Shown here: positions 1 to 5,287 of the stretch, piece by piece
Position numbering within the stretch: the stretch's first letter is position 1
Layout of the letters: each line of letters begins with the position of its first letter
Source: an uncultured Actinomycetes bacterium
Lineage (GTDB): Bacteria; Actinomycetota; Actinomycetes; Mycobacteriales; Mycobacteriaceae
Length of the DNA: 7,331 bases
Direction: 5' to 3'
Assembly: GCA_903911165.1 (NCBI GenBank)
Contig: CAIWCQ010000149.1
Location: 1 to 7,331 of the forward strand
Notes under the pieces: model-generated
Told to the model about the DNA's origin: nothing
Seen by the model: only the letters and a program-made list of their open reading frames with translations
The model's database searches: none
Made by a program: the position numbers and the translations under genes

Positions 1-101
1 CGCTGAAACGAATTCCGCCCGTGAACCTGGTCGTAGCGCGACAGCACGATGTTGTCGAAGTCGAGATACACCGCGACACGGGCCGCACCAGGTTCGGTCA
101 T
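1..101 (-). CDS. NYN-domain (PIN-like) protein, N-terminal fragment
   Basis: The minus strand opens with an ATG at 101 and stays open to the window edge for 33 codons. The protein begins MTEPGAARVAVYLDFDNIVL. A hydrophobic strand ending in D-F-D-N (Asp14, Asp16, Asn17) is the usual start of the NYN domain, a PIN-like fold found in predicted metal-dependent ribonucleases (LabA/DUF88 group). The acidic residue after the first strand is normally part of the metal site. It is transcribed divergently from the L,D-transpeptidase gene, with 167 bases between the two starts. I see no Shine-Dalgarno sequence before this ATG. Only about 33 residues are visible, so the family call rests on this one motif. 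Nuclease activity is an inference from the family. Confidence 0.7.
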   Translation of the reverse strand, partial: MTEPGAARVAVYLDFDNIVLSRYDQVHGRNSFQ

Positions 102-210
102 GGCCGCAAGTCAAGCACTAATGGGTCCGCGGGGAGCAGGTCACCGAAGTTTGCTGCCCGGCGGCGCCTGCGGGGGCCCGGCCGGGTGCCGTCCGGGTCG
201 GGTTTGCGGC

Positions 211-216
211 TATGAT
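211..216 (+). promoter_or_regulatory. Candidate -10 element for the L,D-transpeptidase gene
   Basis: TATGAT fits the mycobacterial TANNNT -10 consensus and is one base from TATAAT. It sits in the divergent spacer and would start transcription near 223. That gives a leader of about 46 bases to the GTG at 269, or only a few bases to the alternative ATG at 227. The -35 region (about 188-193) is poor, as is common in mycobacteria. Confidence 0.45.
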
Positions 217-268
217 TTAGCCGTCAATGGTGAAGTCTGACCCCTCGACACTGCCTTGGAGTGAATCG

Positions 269-1594
269 GTGAGCTTTCCCCGTCGCGCACGCGCCGCGAG
301 CGTCGTCTTTGCGGCGTTGCTGGCTGCCGTGTTGACGGGCGACGTCGCCGGCATTCCGGGCTGCCGGGACGGGTGCAAGGCCGTCACCGCCACCGCCCAG
401 GCACAGTTGCTGCCGGCGGTGCCCAGGCCCCCAGTCGTCGGTATGGCCCCGTTCGACGGCGCCGCGGAGATCAGCCCGCTGACCACGCCCTCGGCTGAGG
501 TTTTCGATGGCAGGATCACCGAGGTCTCCCTGGTCGATGACTGGGGCAACACCGTGCCGGGCGAACTCTCTGCGGACCGGACGTCCTGGCAGCCCACCGA
601 GCGGTTGAACTTCGCCCGCGATTACGCCATGACCGTTGACAGCGTGAGCGGAAGCGGTGTGGAACTGTCGCGCACGTCGACCTTCCAGACCCTGGTGCCC
701 AACAACTATGTGCACCCGTATCTGGAGGTGCAGGGCGGCTTCGCCATCAACGAGAATCAGAAGTACGGCGTCGGGGTGGTAGTGCGTGCCCACTTCGATG
801 AGCCGATCGCCGACAAGGCTCTCGCCGAGAAGAACATGCCGGTGATCACTGACCCTCCGGTGTCCGGTTCCTGGTTCTGGGTCGATGACTACGTGGCGCA
901 CTGGCGTCCCGAGCGCTACTACGCGCCGGGTACCCGGGTCTCGGTGGCGTTGAACATGTTTGGGCTCAAACTCGGCGAGGGCCTCTACGGCCAAGAAGAC
1001 GCCAAGGCCAGCTTCACCATCGGCGACTCGCACATCGCCGTCGCCAATGACATCACCAAGCAGGTCAGCGTCTATGACAACGGCAGGCTGGTGCGCACCA
1101 TGCCCACCTCGATGGGCAAGGGCGGCACCTCGGTCTACGGCAACAAGACCTTCCACTGGTGGACCCCCGCCGGGGTGTACACGGTGCTCGACAAGGCCGA
1201 AGTCGTGACCATGGACTCGGCCACCTACGGCCTTCCGGCCAACTCCGTCGACAGCTACAAACGCAAAATCGGCTACGCCACCCGGATCAGCCTGGATGGC
1301 ATCTACCTGCACCAACTCGACGACACGGTGTGGGCCCAGGGCAACACCAACGTCTCCCACGGGTGCCTGAACCTCAGCGGCGAGAATGCCCGCTGGTTGC
1401 ACGACTTCGTCCAGCCCGGCGACGTGGTCGAGGTTCGCTACACCGGCGGGCCGCCGCTGGCCTTCAATCAGAACGGCGACTGGTCCATGCCGTGGAGCGA
1501 CTGGGTCAAGGGCAGTGCGTTGAGGCCCAAGGACACACCGCCGCCCCCGCCGCCGGCACCGACCGCCGAGACGCTCACCGCGCCCGGGCCCTGA
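269..1594 (+). CDS. Exported L,D-transpeptidase with Ig-like domains (YkuD)
   Basis: This enzyme forms 3-3 (mDap-mDap) cross-links in peptidoglycan outside the membrane, using tetrapeptide stems, and its family is the carbapenem-sensitive class. The 441-residue protein has a hydrophobic signal segment at about 9-28, then two Ig-like beta domains (about 55-140 and 150-250). The YkuD domain follows at about 255-385. The catalytic signature is clear: His348, then S-H-G-C-L-N with His364 and nucleophile Cys366. A Trp-rich segment (GDWSMPWSDW) and a short proline-rich tail close the protein. I chose the GTG at 269 because GGAG at 258-261 lies seven bases upstream; an in-frame ATG at 227 adds 14 residues but has no ribosome site. 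Cys32 follows I-P-G, a poor lipobox; cleavage after A-Q-A45 is an alternative. Length and proline tail recall the larger mycobacterial Ldt paralogues (LdtMt5 type), but I cannot assign the exact orthologue. Confidence 0.93.
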   Translation: MSFPRRARAASVVFAALLAAVLTGDVAGIPGCRDGCKAVTATAQAQLLPAVPRPPVVGMAPFDGAAEISPLTTPSAEVFDGRITEVSLVDDWGNTVPGELSADRTSWQPTERLNFARDYAMTVDSVSGSGVELSRTSTFQTLVPNNYVHPYLEVQGGFAINENQKYGVGVVVRAHFDEPIADKALAEKNMPVITDPPVSGSWFWVDDYVAHWRPERYYAPGTRVSVALNMFGLKLGEGLYGQEDAKASFTIGDSHIAVANDITKQVSVYDNGRLVRTMPTSMGKGGTSVYGNKTFHWWTPAGVYTVLDKAEVVTMDSATYGLPANSVDSYKRKIGYATRISLDGIYLHQLDDTVWAQGNTNVSHGCLNLSGENARWLHDFVQPGDVVEVRYTGGPPLAFNQNGDWSMPWSDWVKGSALRPKDTPPPPPPAPTAETLTAPGP

Positions 1595-1654
1595 TTCAGC
1601 GAAGAATCTATTGCCGGGCTGCTCGCATCCGGAAGCGGCTGCTTAGATCGGCGG

Positions 1655-2557
1655 ATGGATGTTGTGCGTACGCCGGAGGTCCGATTCGCCAACCTTGAGG
1701 GCTATCCCTTCCCGCCGCACTACCTCGATGTCACCGCGACCGGCGCTCCGCCGGTGCGGATGCACTACCTCGACGAGGGCCCGCGCGACGGCGCCCCGGT
1801 GGTGTTGTTGCACGGCGAACCGACGTGGAGTTACCTCTACCGCACCATGATTCCGCCCCTGGTGGCCGCAGGCCATCGAGTGCTGGCACCGGATCTGATC
1901 GGCTTTGGCCGTTCCGACAAGCCCACCCGCGCCGAGGACTACACGTATCTGCGGCATGTCGAGTGGACGACGTCCTGGCTCACAGCGCTGGACCTACGTG
2001 AGGTGACCGTGGTGGTTCAGGACTGGGGGTCACTGATCGGTCTGCGGATGGCCGCGGAGAACCCCGAACGATTCTCAAAGCTGTTTATCGCCAACGGTTT
2101 TCTGCCGATCGGCGACCGGCCCGCTCCGCCGGCCTTCCGGATCTGGCGTGCCTTCGCGAAATACTCGCCGTGGCTGCCGTCTGGCCGGCTTGTCGATGTC
2201 GGCACGGTGGGAAAACTCTCGGCCGCGGTGCGCGCCGGGTACGACGCCCCGTTCCCCGACAAGAGCTACCAGGCGGGCTCTCGGCGCTTCCCGCAACTGG
2301 TGCCCACCTCCGCGGCGGATCCGGCGATCGGTGCCAACCGCGCGGCCTGGGAGGTGCTGGGCGCCTGGACCAAGCCGGTGCTGTGCGTCTTCGGCGCCAA
2401 CGACCCCATTCTGGGCAAGGGTGACAAGCCGTTAATCGCCCACATCCCCGGCGCGGCAGGGCAACCGCACGCCCGGATCCGGGCCGGGCATTTCATTCAG
2501 GAGGACGCCGGGCCGGAGTTGGCGCGGCGACTGCTGGACTGGGAAGCGGGTCTGTAG
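1655..2557 (+). CDS. dhmA: Haloalkane dehalogenase, DhmA/DmbB type
   Basis: This cytoplasmic alpha/beta-hydrolase cleaves carbon-halogen bonds of haloalkanes to alcohol, halide and a proton. The protein has 300 residues, the same length as Rv2296 as I recall it, and long stretches match from memory (for example the [17 protein letters not shown] block). The oxyanion motif is H-G-E-P-T-W at 53-58. The nucleophile elbow is V-Q-D-W-G-S, with Asp123 as nucleophile and Trp124 as first halide ligand. The likely second halide Trp is 164, the acid is Asp250 and the base is His279, giving the HLD-I order of the triad. The gene starts 60 bases after the transpeptidase stop on the same strand. No Shine-Dalgarno is present near the ATG, and TTAGAT ends six bases before it, so a leaderless transcript is possible. 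Its last 65 bases overlap the end of a minus-strand ORF. The natural substrate of this subgroup is unclear. Confidence 0.95.
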   Translation: MDVVRTPEVRFANLEGYPFPPHYLDVTATGAPPVRMHYLDEGPRDGAPVVLLHGEPTWSYLYRTMIPPLVAAGHRVLAPDLIGFGRSDKPTRAEDYTYLRHVEWTTSWLTALDLREVTVVVQDWGSLIGLRMAAENPERFSKLFIANGFLPIGDRPAPPAFRIWRAFAKYSPWLPSGRLVDVGTVGKLSAAVRAGYDAPFPDKSYQAGSRRFPQLVPTSAADPAIGANRAAWEVLGAWTKPVLCVFGANDPILGKGDKPLIAHIPGAAGQPHARIRAGHFIQEDAGPELARRLLDWEAGL

Positions 2558-3008
2558 ACGCCCGGCGCGCGACAGTCCGGCCGGACCGGACGTCCTGCTT
2601 GGCCAGACCGAACGCCATGATGGTGACGACGAGTTGAACCAGATCCCGGTGCTTCCTGATCCGGGCGCCCGGAGCGACTGCCCACACGTGGGAGCCGTCG
2701 GCCTGCCGTTTACACCGCAGCAGCAGCAGCGCAATCGGTTCTTGGAACACGGGATTGCGCGATGAATGGCCGTCCGCGCACCGGTGCAGGATGTGAGCCT
2801 GTAGTGGCCGGCCGTCGCTGCGCCGCACCGACATCGTGGCGGGTGTCTTGTCGACCTCGATGGTCCCGATTGCCAGAGTGCCTTCGGCGCCGACCTGGAT
2901 GGCGTCGTCCAGAAGCGGGACGCTGAGACGTAGCGTTCCGGTGTGCATGTCGCTGACGGTGCCCCCGACGCATTCGGGTAGTGAGATCATCGCCCAGGAT
3001 CTGCTCAT
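2493..3008 (-). CDS. Hypothetical protein, second full gene of a putative Zur-type operon
   Basis: I do not recognise this 171-residue protein. The ATG at 3008 overlaps the stop of the upstream gene in the arrangement ATGA, the usual sign of translational coupling, which supports both the start and the reality of the ORF. The N-terminal half is rich in alternating hydrophobic residues and glycine (T-G-T-L-R-L-S-V, then [10 protein letters not shown]), suggesting a beta-sheet fold. A second hydrophobic stretch (I-A-L-L-L-L-R-C) and a V-V-T-I-M-A-F-G segment lie near 110 and 140. The last 30 residues are Pro/Ala/Arg-rich, low complexity, and are encoded antisense to the end of dhmA, so the true C-terminus may be poorly conserved. 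There is no signal peptide. Codon third positions are mostly G or C, but AGA, CTA and TCA occur near the start, a little unlike the neighbours. Confidence 0.6.
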   Translation of the reverse strand: MSRSWAMISLPECVGGTVSDMHTGTLRLSVPLLDDAIQVGAEGTLAIGTIEVDKTPATMSVRRSDGRPLQAHILHRCADGHSSRNPVFQEPIALLLLRCKRQADGSHVWAVAPGARIRKHRDLVQLVVTIMAFGLAKQDVRSGRTVARRASTDPLPSPAVAAPTPARRPPE

Positions 3009-3406
3009 GCGTTGCGGCGCAGGGGGTCTCGTAGCCGAGCGGGTAGGAGGTCGGGGTTCCAACGGCCCTTCTGTACCCATGCGCTGAGCTCGGTGGCGTC
3101 CCTGGCGTCGCGGATCGGGCCGAGGATGTGAGCGCAACCGGTTGGAGCCCGCCCAGTAGTGCACGGCTGTAGTGCCGCGACCACGCCCTCGACGGTCCGA
3201 GCCGAACACAGGGAGGGTCCCAGCAGGCAGGGCACAGCCACCAGTATCCCGTGTGGGCATCGGCGCACGACCGTACGCAGTGCGCTGAACGTCGCCTCGG
3301 CCGGGGATCTATTTGGTGCCGCGGTGCAGCCGTAGCAGACCACGACCGTGAACGCACGCGGGGTCGGATGCGAGCGGTCGGTGTTCATCGCGGTGGCCGG
3401 GATCAC
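3005..3406 (-). CDS. Cysteine-rich protein, possibly thioredoxin-like ferredoxin fold
   Basis: The protein has 133 residues from the GTG at 3406. It carries seven cysteines: a C-Y-G-C pair after a hydrophobic strand (F-T-V-V-V), then R-C-P-H-G, P-C-L-L-G-P-S-L-C, Q-P-C and G-C-A-H. It ends in I-L-G-P-I-R-D followed by L-S-A-W-V. The order strand, paired Cys, helix, Cys-x6-Cys, then a W-V helix loosely recalls thioredoxin-fold [2Fe-2S] ferredoxin-like proteins; zinc binding by the Cys/His pairs is an equal possibility. Both are inference. The GTG overlaps the stop of a short leader ORF (GTGA) and has GGAAG eight bases upstream; an ATG at 3388 is an alternative start without a ribosome site. 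Its stop overlaps the next gene's ATG. Two Fur-family-like operators lie about 100-160 bases upstream, suggesting metal control. I cannot name a function. Confidence 0.65.
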   Translation of the reverse strand: MIPATAMNTDRSHPTPRAFTVVVCYGCTAAPNRSPAEATFSALRTVVRRCPHGILVAVPCLLGPSLCSARTVEGVVAALQPCTTGRAPTGCAHILGPIRDARDATELSAWVQKGRWNPDLLPARLRDPLRRNA

Positions 3407-3465
3407 CAACTCGACTTCCGGACATCGGGCAGCGCCCCGATCGTGAACCGCGTCGTCGTCAGCAT
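3403..3465 (-). CDS. Possible 20-residue leader ORF, or 5' end of the cysteine-rich gene after a frameshift
   Basis: An ATG at 3465 has the strongest ribosome site of this strand (AGGAGG at 3478-3473, seven bases away). It begins MLTTTRFTIGAL and stops at TGA 3405-3403 after 20 residues. Third codon positions are G or C in nearly every codon, as in a real gene. The stop is embedded in GTGA, where the GTG can start the cysteine-rich protein. Two readings fit: a translated leader peptide coupled to the next gene, or one longer protein of about 153 residues broken by a single-base change near 3415. The frame of the downstream gene is open above this point but has poor codon bias there, which supports a frame switch. 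Confidence 0.4.
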   Translation of the reverse strand: MLTTTRFTIGALPDVRKSSW

Positions 3466-3472
3466 CCCGCAA

Positions 3473-3478
3473 CCTCCT
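3473..3478 (-). promoter_or_regulatory. Strong Shine-Dalgarno (AGGAGG) of the minus-strand operon
   Basis: A full AGGAGG read on the minus strand is placed seven bases before the ATG at 3465. It decides that translation of this operon most likely begins at 3465 and not at the longer in-frame ATG at 3496, which lies upstream of it. Confidence 0.65.
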
Positions 3479-3492
3479 CGTGCGCCGAACGA

Positions 3493-3498
3493 ACACTA
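3493..3498 (-). promoter_or_regulatory. Candidate -10 element of the minus-strand operon
   Basis: TAGTGT on the minus strand fits TANNNT and would start transcription near 3486, eight bases before the AGGAGG. The proximal palindrome at 3500-3514 would then cover the -10/-35 spacer, the expected place for a repressor. The -35 at standard spacing is weak. Confidence 0.35.
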
Positions 3499-3499
3499 T

Positions 3500-3514
3500 T
3501 GGAAATCGTTGTCA
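3500..3514 (-). promoter_or_regulatory. Proximal Fur-family (Zur-like) operator
   Basis: Plus-strand TGGAAATCGTTGTCA is an imperfect 7-1-7 palindrome: TG..AA at the left mirrors TT..CA at the right, with mismatches in between. It resembles the actinobacterial Zur box (TGaaAATnATTttCA). It directly abuts the candidate -10 of the cysteine-rich operon, so binding would block RNA polymerase. The match is weaker than that of the distal site. Confidence 0.5.
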
Positions 3515-3553
3515 ACAAGTGATCGGCCCACCGTACCCCGGAGGTGGCCTTAA

Positions 3554-3568
3554 TGGAAATGATTACCA
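3554..3568 (-). promoter_or_regulatory. Distal Fur-family (Zur-like) operator
   Basis: Plus-strand TGGAAATGATTACCA is a near-perfect 7-1-7 palindrome: six of the seven arm pairs match around the central G, with only positions 4 and 12 unpaired. The core AAATGATT matches the Zur box of Streptomyces and mycobacteria. It is very AT-rich in a GC-rich region. Its centre lies 54 bp from the proximal site, about five helical turns. No plus-strand gene lies downstream, so the target is the minus-strand operon. Confidence 0.65.
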
Positions 3569-3589
3569 ATAGATCGCGCGGTGCGCACT

Positions 3590-3609
3590 CCCTGCGCCTC
3601 GGAGCAGGG
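3590..3609 (-). terminator. Weak hairpin after echA3
   Basis: CCCTGC at 3590-3595 pairs with GCAGGG at 3604-3609 across an eight-base loop, 38 bases past the echA3 stop. There is no run of U after it on the minus strand, so it could at most be a mycobacterial hairpin terminator without a U-tail. Confidence 0.2.
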
Positions 3610-3646
3610 CAGCGACCTGGGATCTGAATCCCGGCCGCCGGAACCG

Positions 3647-4339
3647 CTACAGGCCGAACTCGGTGTGCAGATTGTCGATGCCGGCCCGAATCGCGTCGAG
3701 AGTTTCCTGGCGGGCCCGCATCTTGCAGGTGTAGTGAGCTTTGGCGTGCAGTGTGGTGGCGAAGTCCTTGCCCGCCTCCACCGCGCGCTCGAGGACCATT
3801 TCCCCCATGGCGATCTCGTCCACCCAGCCGCCGGCCAGTGCGGCGTCCCCGAAGAACGTCCGGGCCAGGCCGACCGCCTGCTGATAGGCCGACCGGGTCA
3901 ACCGCAACTTCATGATCTCCAGCGCCGGGTACGGCAGTACCAACCCCATTGCCACCTCGTTGGCCTGAAAGTTGTAGCCCGGGGCGGCAATCCGGTGATC
4001 GGTGCTGCACGCCAGGAACGAGCCCATGGCGATCGCGTGCCCGGTGCAGGCCGCGACGACCGGTTTGGGGAATGACAGCAGTCGGTGCGACAGCATGAAA
4101 CCGGCGGCGAGCATCTCGATCGAGGCCGCCACGTCTCCGGATCTGAACACCTTGAGGTCGAATCCGCCGCTGAACACCCGATCATTACCGGCGATCACCA
4201 CCGCACCGGCGTCGTCGGCCTCGGCGGAGTCCAGTGCTGTGTTGATCTCGCTGAGCATGGCCGGTCCCAGTACGTTGACCTTGCCGTCGTCCATCGTGAT
4301 CACCGCGACCGATTCGTCCCGGCGATAGCTGACGCTCAT
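3647..4339 (-). CDS. echA3: Enoyl-CoA hydratase/isomerase family protein, EchA3-like
   Basis: A crotonase-fold protein of 230 residues that should act on acyl-CoA thioesters in the cytoplasm. It closely resembles Rv0632c (EchA3, 231 residues) as I recall it, including the M-D-D-G-K-V-N start, F-S-G-G-F-D-L-K (57-63), and the G-H-A-I-A-M-G block at 100-106. The oxyanion-hole regions are present. Of the two hydratase glutamates, the second is kept (A-N-E-V, Glu128, equivalent to rat Glu164). The first (rat Glu144) is replaced by Phe108. One-glutamate crotonases include delta3-delta2-enoyl-CoA isomerases, so hydration is doubtful. I chose the ATG at 4339 because GGAG at 4348-4345 sits five bases upstream; an ATG at 4354 adds five residues. 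It lies 48 bases after the hydrolase gene on the same strand and is probably co-transcribed with it. Confidence 0.94.
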   Translation of the reverse strand: MSVSYRRDESVAVITMDDGKVNVLGPAMLSEINTALDSAEADDAGAVVIAGNDRVFSGGFDLKVFRSGDVAASIEMLAAGFMLSHRLLSFPKPVVAACTGHAIAMGSFLACSTDHRIAAPGYNFQANEVAMGLVLPYPALEIMKLRLTRSAYQQAVGLARTFFGDAALAGGWVDEIAMGEMVLERAVEAGKDFATTLHAKAHYTCKMRARQETLDAIRAGIDNLHTEFGL

Positions 4340-4387
4340 GGGTGCTCCTTGCATTCGTGTGGTGGGCTCGAGATTACCGACGAGGGT

Positions 4388-5104
4388 TCAGCCGCCCATC
4401 AGTGAGCGCCACTGTTCTAGGTTGGACGCCCGGTAGACATAGTTGTCCCTCTTGACATCGGAGAGACTCGCGCTGGGTTCGGTGGAGTACCAGTGGCCCG
4501 GGAACACCACCGGGTCTCCGGACAGTCTGGCCAACTGCTGCAGGCTGCGGAACATCTCATCGACGTCGCCGCCGGGGAAGTCGGTGCGGCCGCACCCGTC
4601 GAGGAACAGCGTGTCACCGGCCACCAGGCGACCGTCGAGCAGGAAGCACTGGCTGCCCGGCGTGTGGCCCGGGGTGTGGAGCAGTTCGATGTCGATGGCG
4701 CCGACGTCGACCTTGTCACCGTGATGATGCTCGGTGAGATCACTCTTCGGGATCCCGGTGATCTGCGAAACCCACTGCGCTTCAAGGGTGTTGACGTGAA
4801 CCGGCACGCTGACCCGTTCCAGTAACTCGGCCAGGCCCTTGAGTTCGAAGCCCATCATCGACCCGCCGATATGGTCGGGATGATGGTGGGTAACCAACAC
4901 CCCCGACAGTGTCATGCCGTCAGCGGCGAGGGTGTCGAGCAGGTCACCGGCGGCATAGGCCGGGTCGACCATCACCGCCTCGGAGGTTTCCCGGTCACCG
5001 ATGAGGTAGGCGAAGTTGCGCATCTGCTCTGCGATGGGATCGCCGGCGGCGAAGTCACGGCCGGAGAGCAGTTGCCGGAAGTAGAGACGGTCGTCGGATG
5101 CCAT
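4388..5104 (-). CDS. MBL-fold hydrolase, glyoxalase II-like (Rv0634c type)
   Basis: A cytoplasmic metallo-beta-lactamase-fold hydrolase of 238 residues. The metal motif T-H-H-H-P-D-H gives His73, His75, Asp77 and His78. Further ligands are His147 (T-P-G-H-T-P-G), Asp164 (A-G-D-T-L-F) and His204 (P-G-H-W), so a full binuclear site is present. The C-G-R-T-D-F-P-G-G-D segment (171-180) is shared with YcbL-type glyoxalase II proteins and with ETHE1-type persulfide dioxygenases, so the substrate may be a glutathione-independent thioester or a persulfide; mycobacteria use mycothiol. The insert at 82-98 (M-M-G-F-E-L-K-G) matches Rv0634c as I recall it. There is no Shine-Dalgarno; TAGGGT ends seven bases before the ATG, indicating a leaderless transcript. 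It heads a likely two-gene operon with echA3. Confidence 0.93.
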   Translation of the reverse strand: MASDDRLYFRQLLSGRDFAAGDPIAEQMRNFAYLIGDRETSEAVMVDPAYAAGDLLDTLAADGMTLSGVLVTHHHPDHIGGSMMGFELKGLAELLERVSVPVHVNTLEAQWVSQITGIPKSDLTEHHHGDKVDVGAIDIELLHTPGHTPGSQCFLLDGRLVAGDTLFLDGCGRTDFPGGDVDEMFRSLQQLARLSGDPVVFPGHWYSTEPSASLSDVKRDNYVYRASNLEQWRSLMGG

Positions 5105-5111
5105 GGCCTAA

Positions 5112-5117
5112 ACCCTA
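5112..5117 (-). promoter_or_regulatory. -10 element for a leaderless MBL-hydrolase transcript
   Basis: On the minus strand TAGGGT fits TANNNT and is followed by seven bases and then the ATG at 5104, so transcription would start at the A of the start codon. The absence of any ribosome site agrees with this. The -35 (about 5140-5135, TTCCGT) is only a partial match. Confidence 0.55.
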
Positions 5118-5256
5118 GAGCCTGACGGCTCTCGACGGAATCCTGTTTCCCCACAATCACTTTGCTGCCGAAAACAAGTGCTGCATCCAACCTGCAATGA
5201 AGGCGTAATCAGATGTTTATCTGCTTTGCCACCGCTTCGGTTCGGTGCCATCATGA

Positions 5257-5270
5257 GTTCAACGCTGAAC
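5257..5270 (+). repeat. Short inverted repeat in the leader of the first array gene
   Basis: GTTCA at 5257-5261 mirrors TGAAC at 5266-5270 around a four-base centre, seven bases before the AGGAGG. It could be an operator or a small hairpin near the ribosome site. It is not a mycobacterial SOS box, which has the arms in the opposite order. Confidence 0.25.
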
Positions 5271-5287
5271 ATCTTCAGGAGGAAATG

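Noticed and set aside
227..268. ATG start at 227 for the L,D-transpeptidase
   Set aside because: It has no Shine-Dalgarno and adds 14 polar residues before a signal sequence; GTG at 269 has GGAG at good spacing.
224..1402. 392-codon minus-strand ORF opposite the L,D-transpeptidase
   Set aside because: Its translation is His/Gly/Val/Arg-rich without a recognisable motif, a typical antisense shadow of a high-GC gene with a full set of catalytic motifs on the other strand.
2575..2586. GTCCGGCCGGAC palindrome after dhmA as a terminator
   Set aside because: It has no loop room, no U-tract and lies inside the minus-strand ORF; GC-rich palindromes of this size are expected by chance here.
3009..3260. 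N-terminal extension of the orphan gene to an ATG at 3260
   Set aside because: The extension is Arg/Pro-rich shadow sequence overlapping the cysteine-rich gene; the ATGA overlap at 3008 gives a better start.
3407..3496. ATG at 3496 as start of the cysteine-rich gene
   Set aside because: The ribosome site AGGAGG lies downstream of it, codon bias in that frame is poor, and it would lie upstream of the predicted transcript start.
3510..3515. TTGACA on the minus strand as a -35 element
   Set aside because: At 17-base spacing no -10 follows, and the only TANNNT is 11 bases away; it is more likely part of the proximal palindrome.
5213..5284. N-terminal extension of array copy 1 to an ATG at 5213
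   Set aside because: The extension has no ribosome site, is not signal-like and is absent from copies 2 and 3; it covers the AGGAGG site itself.
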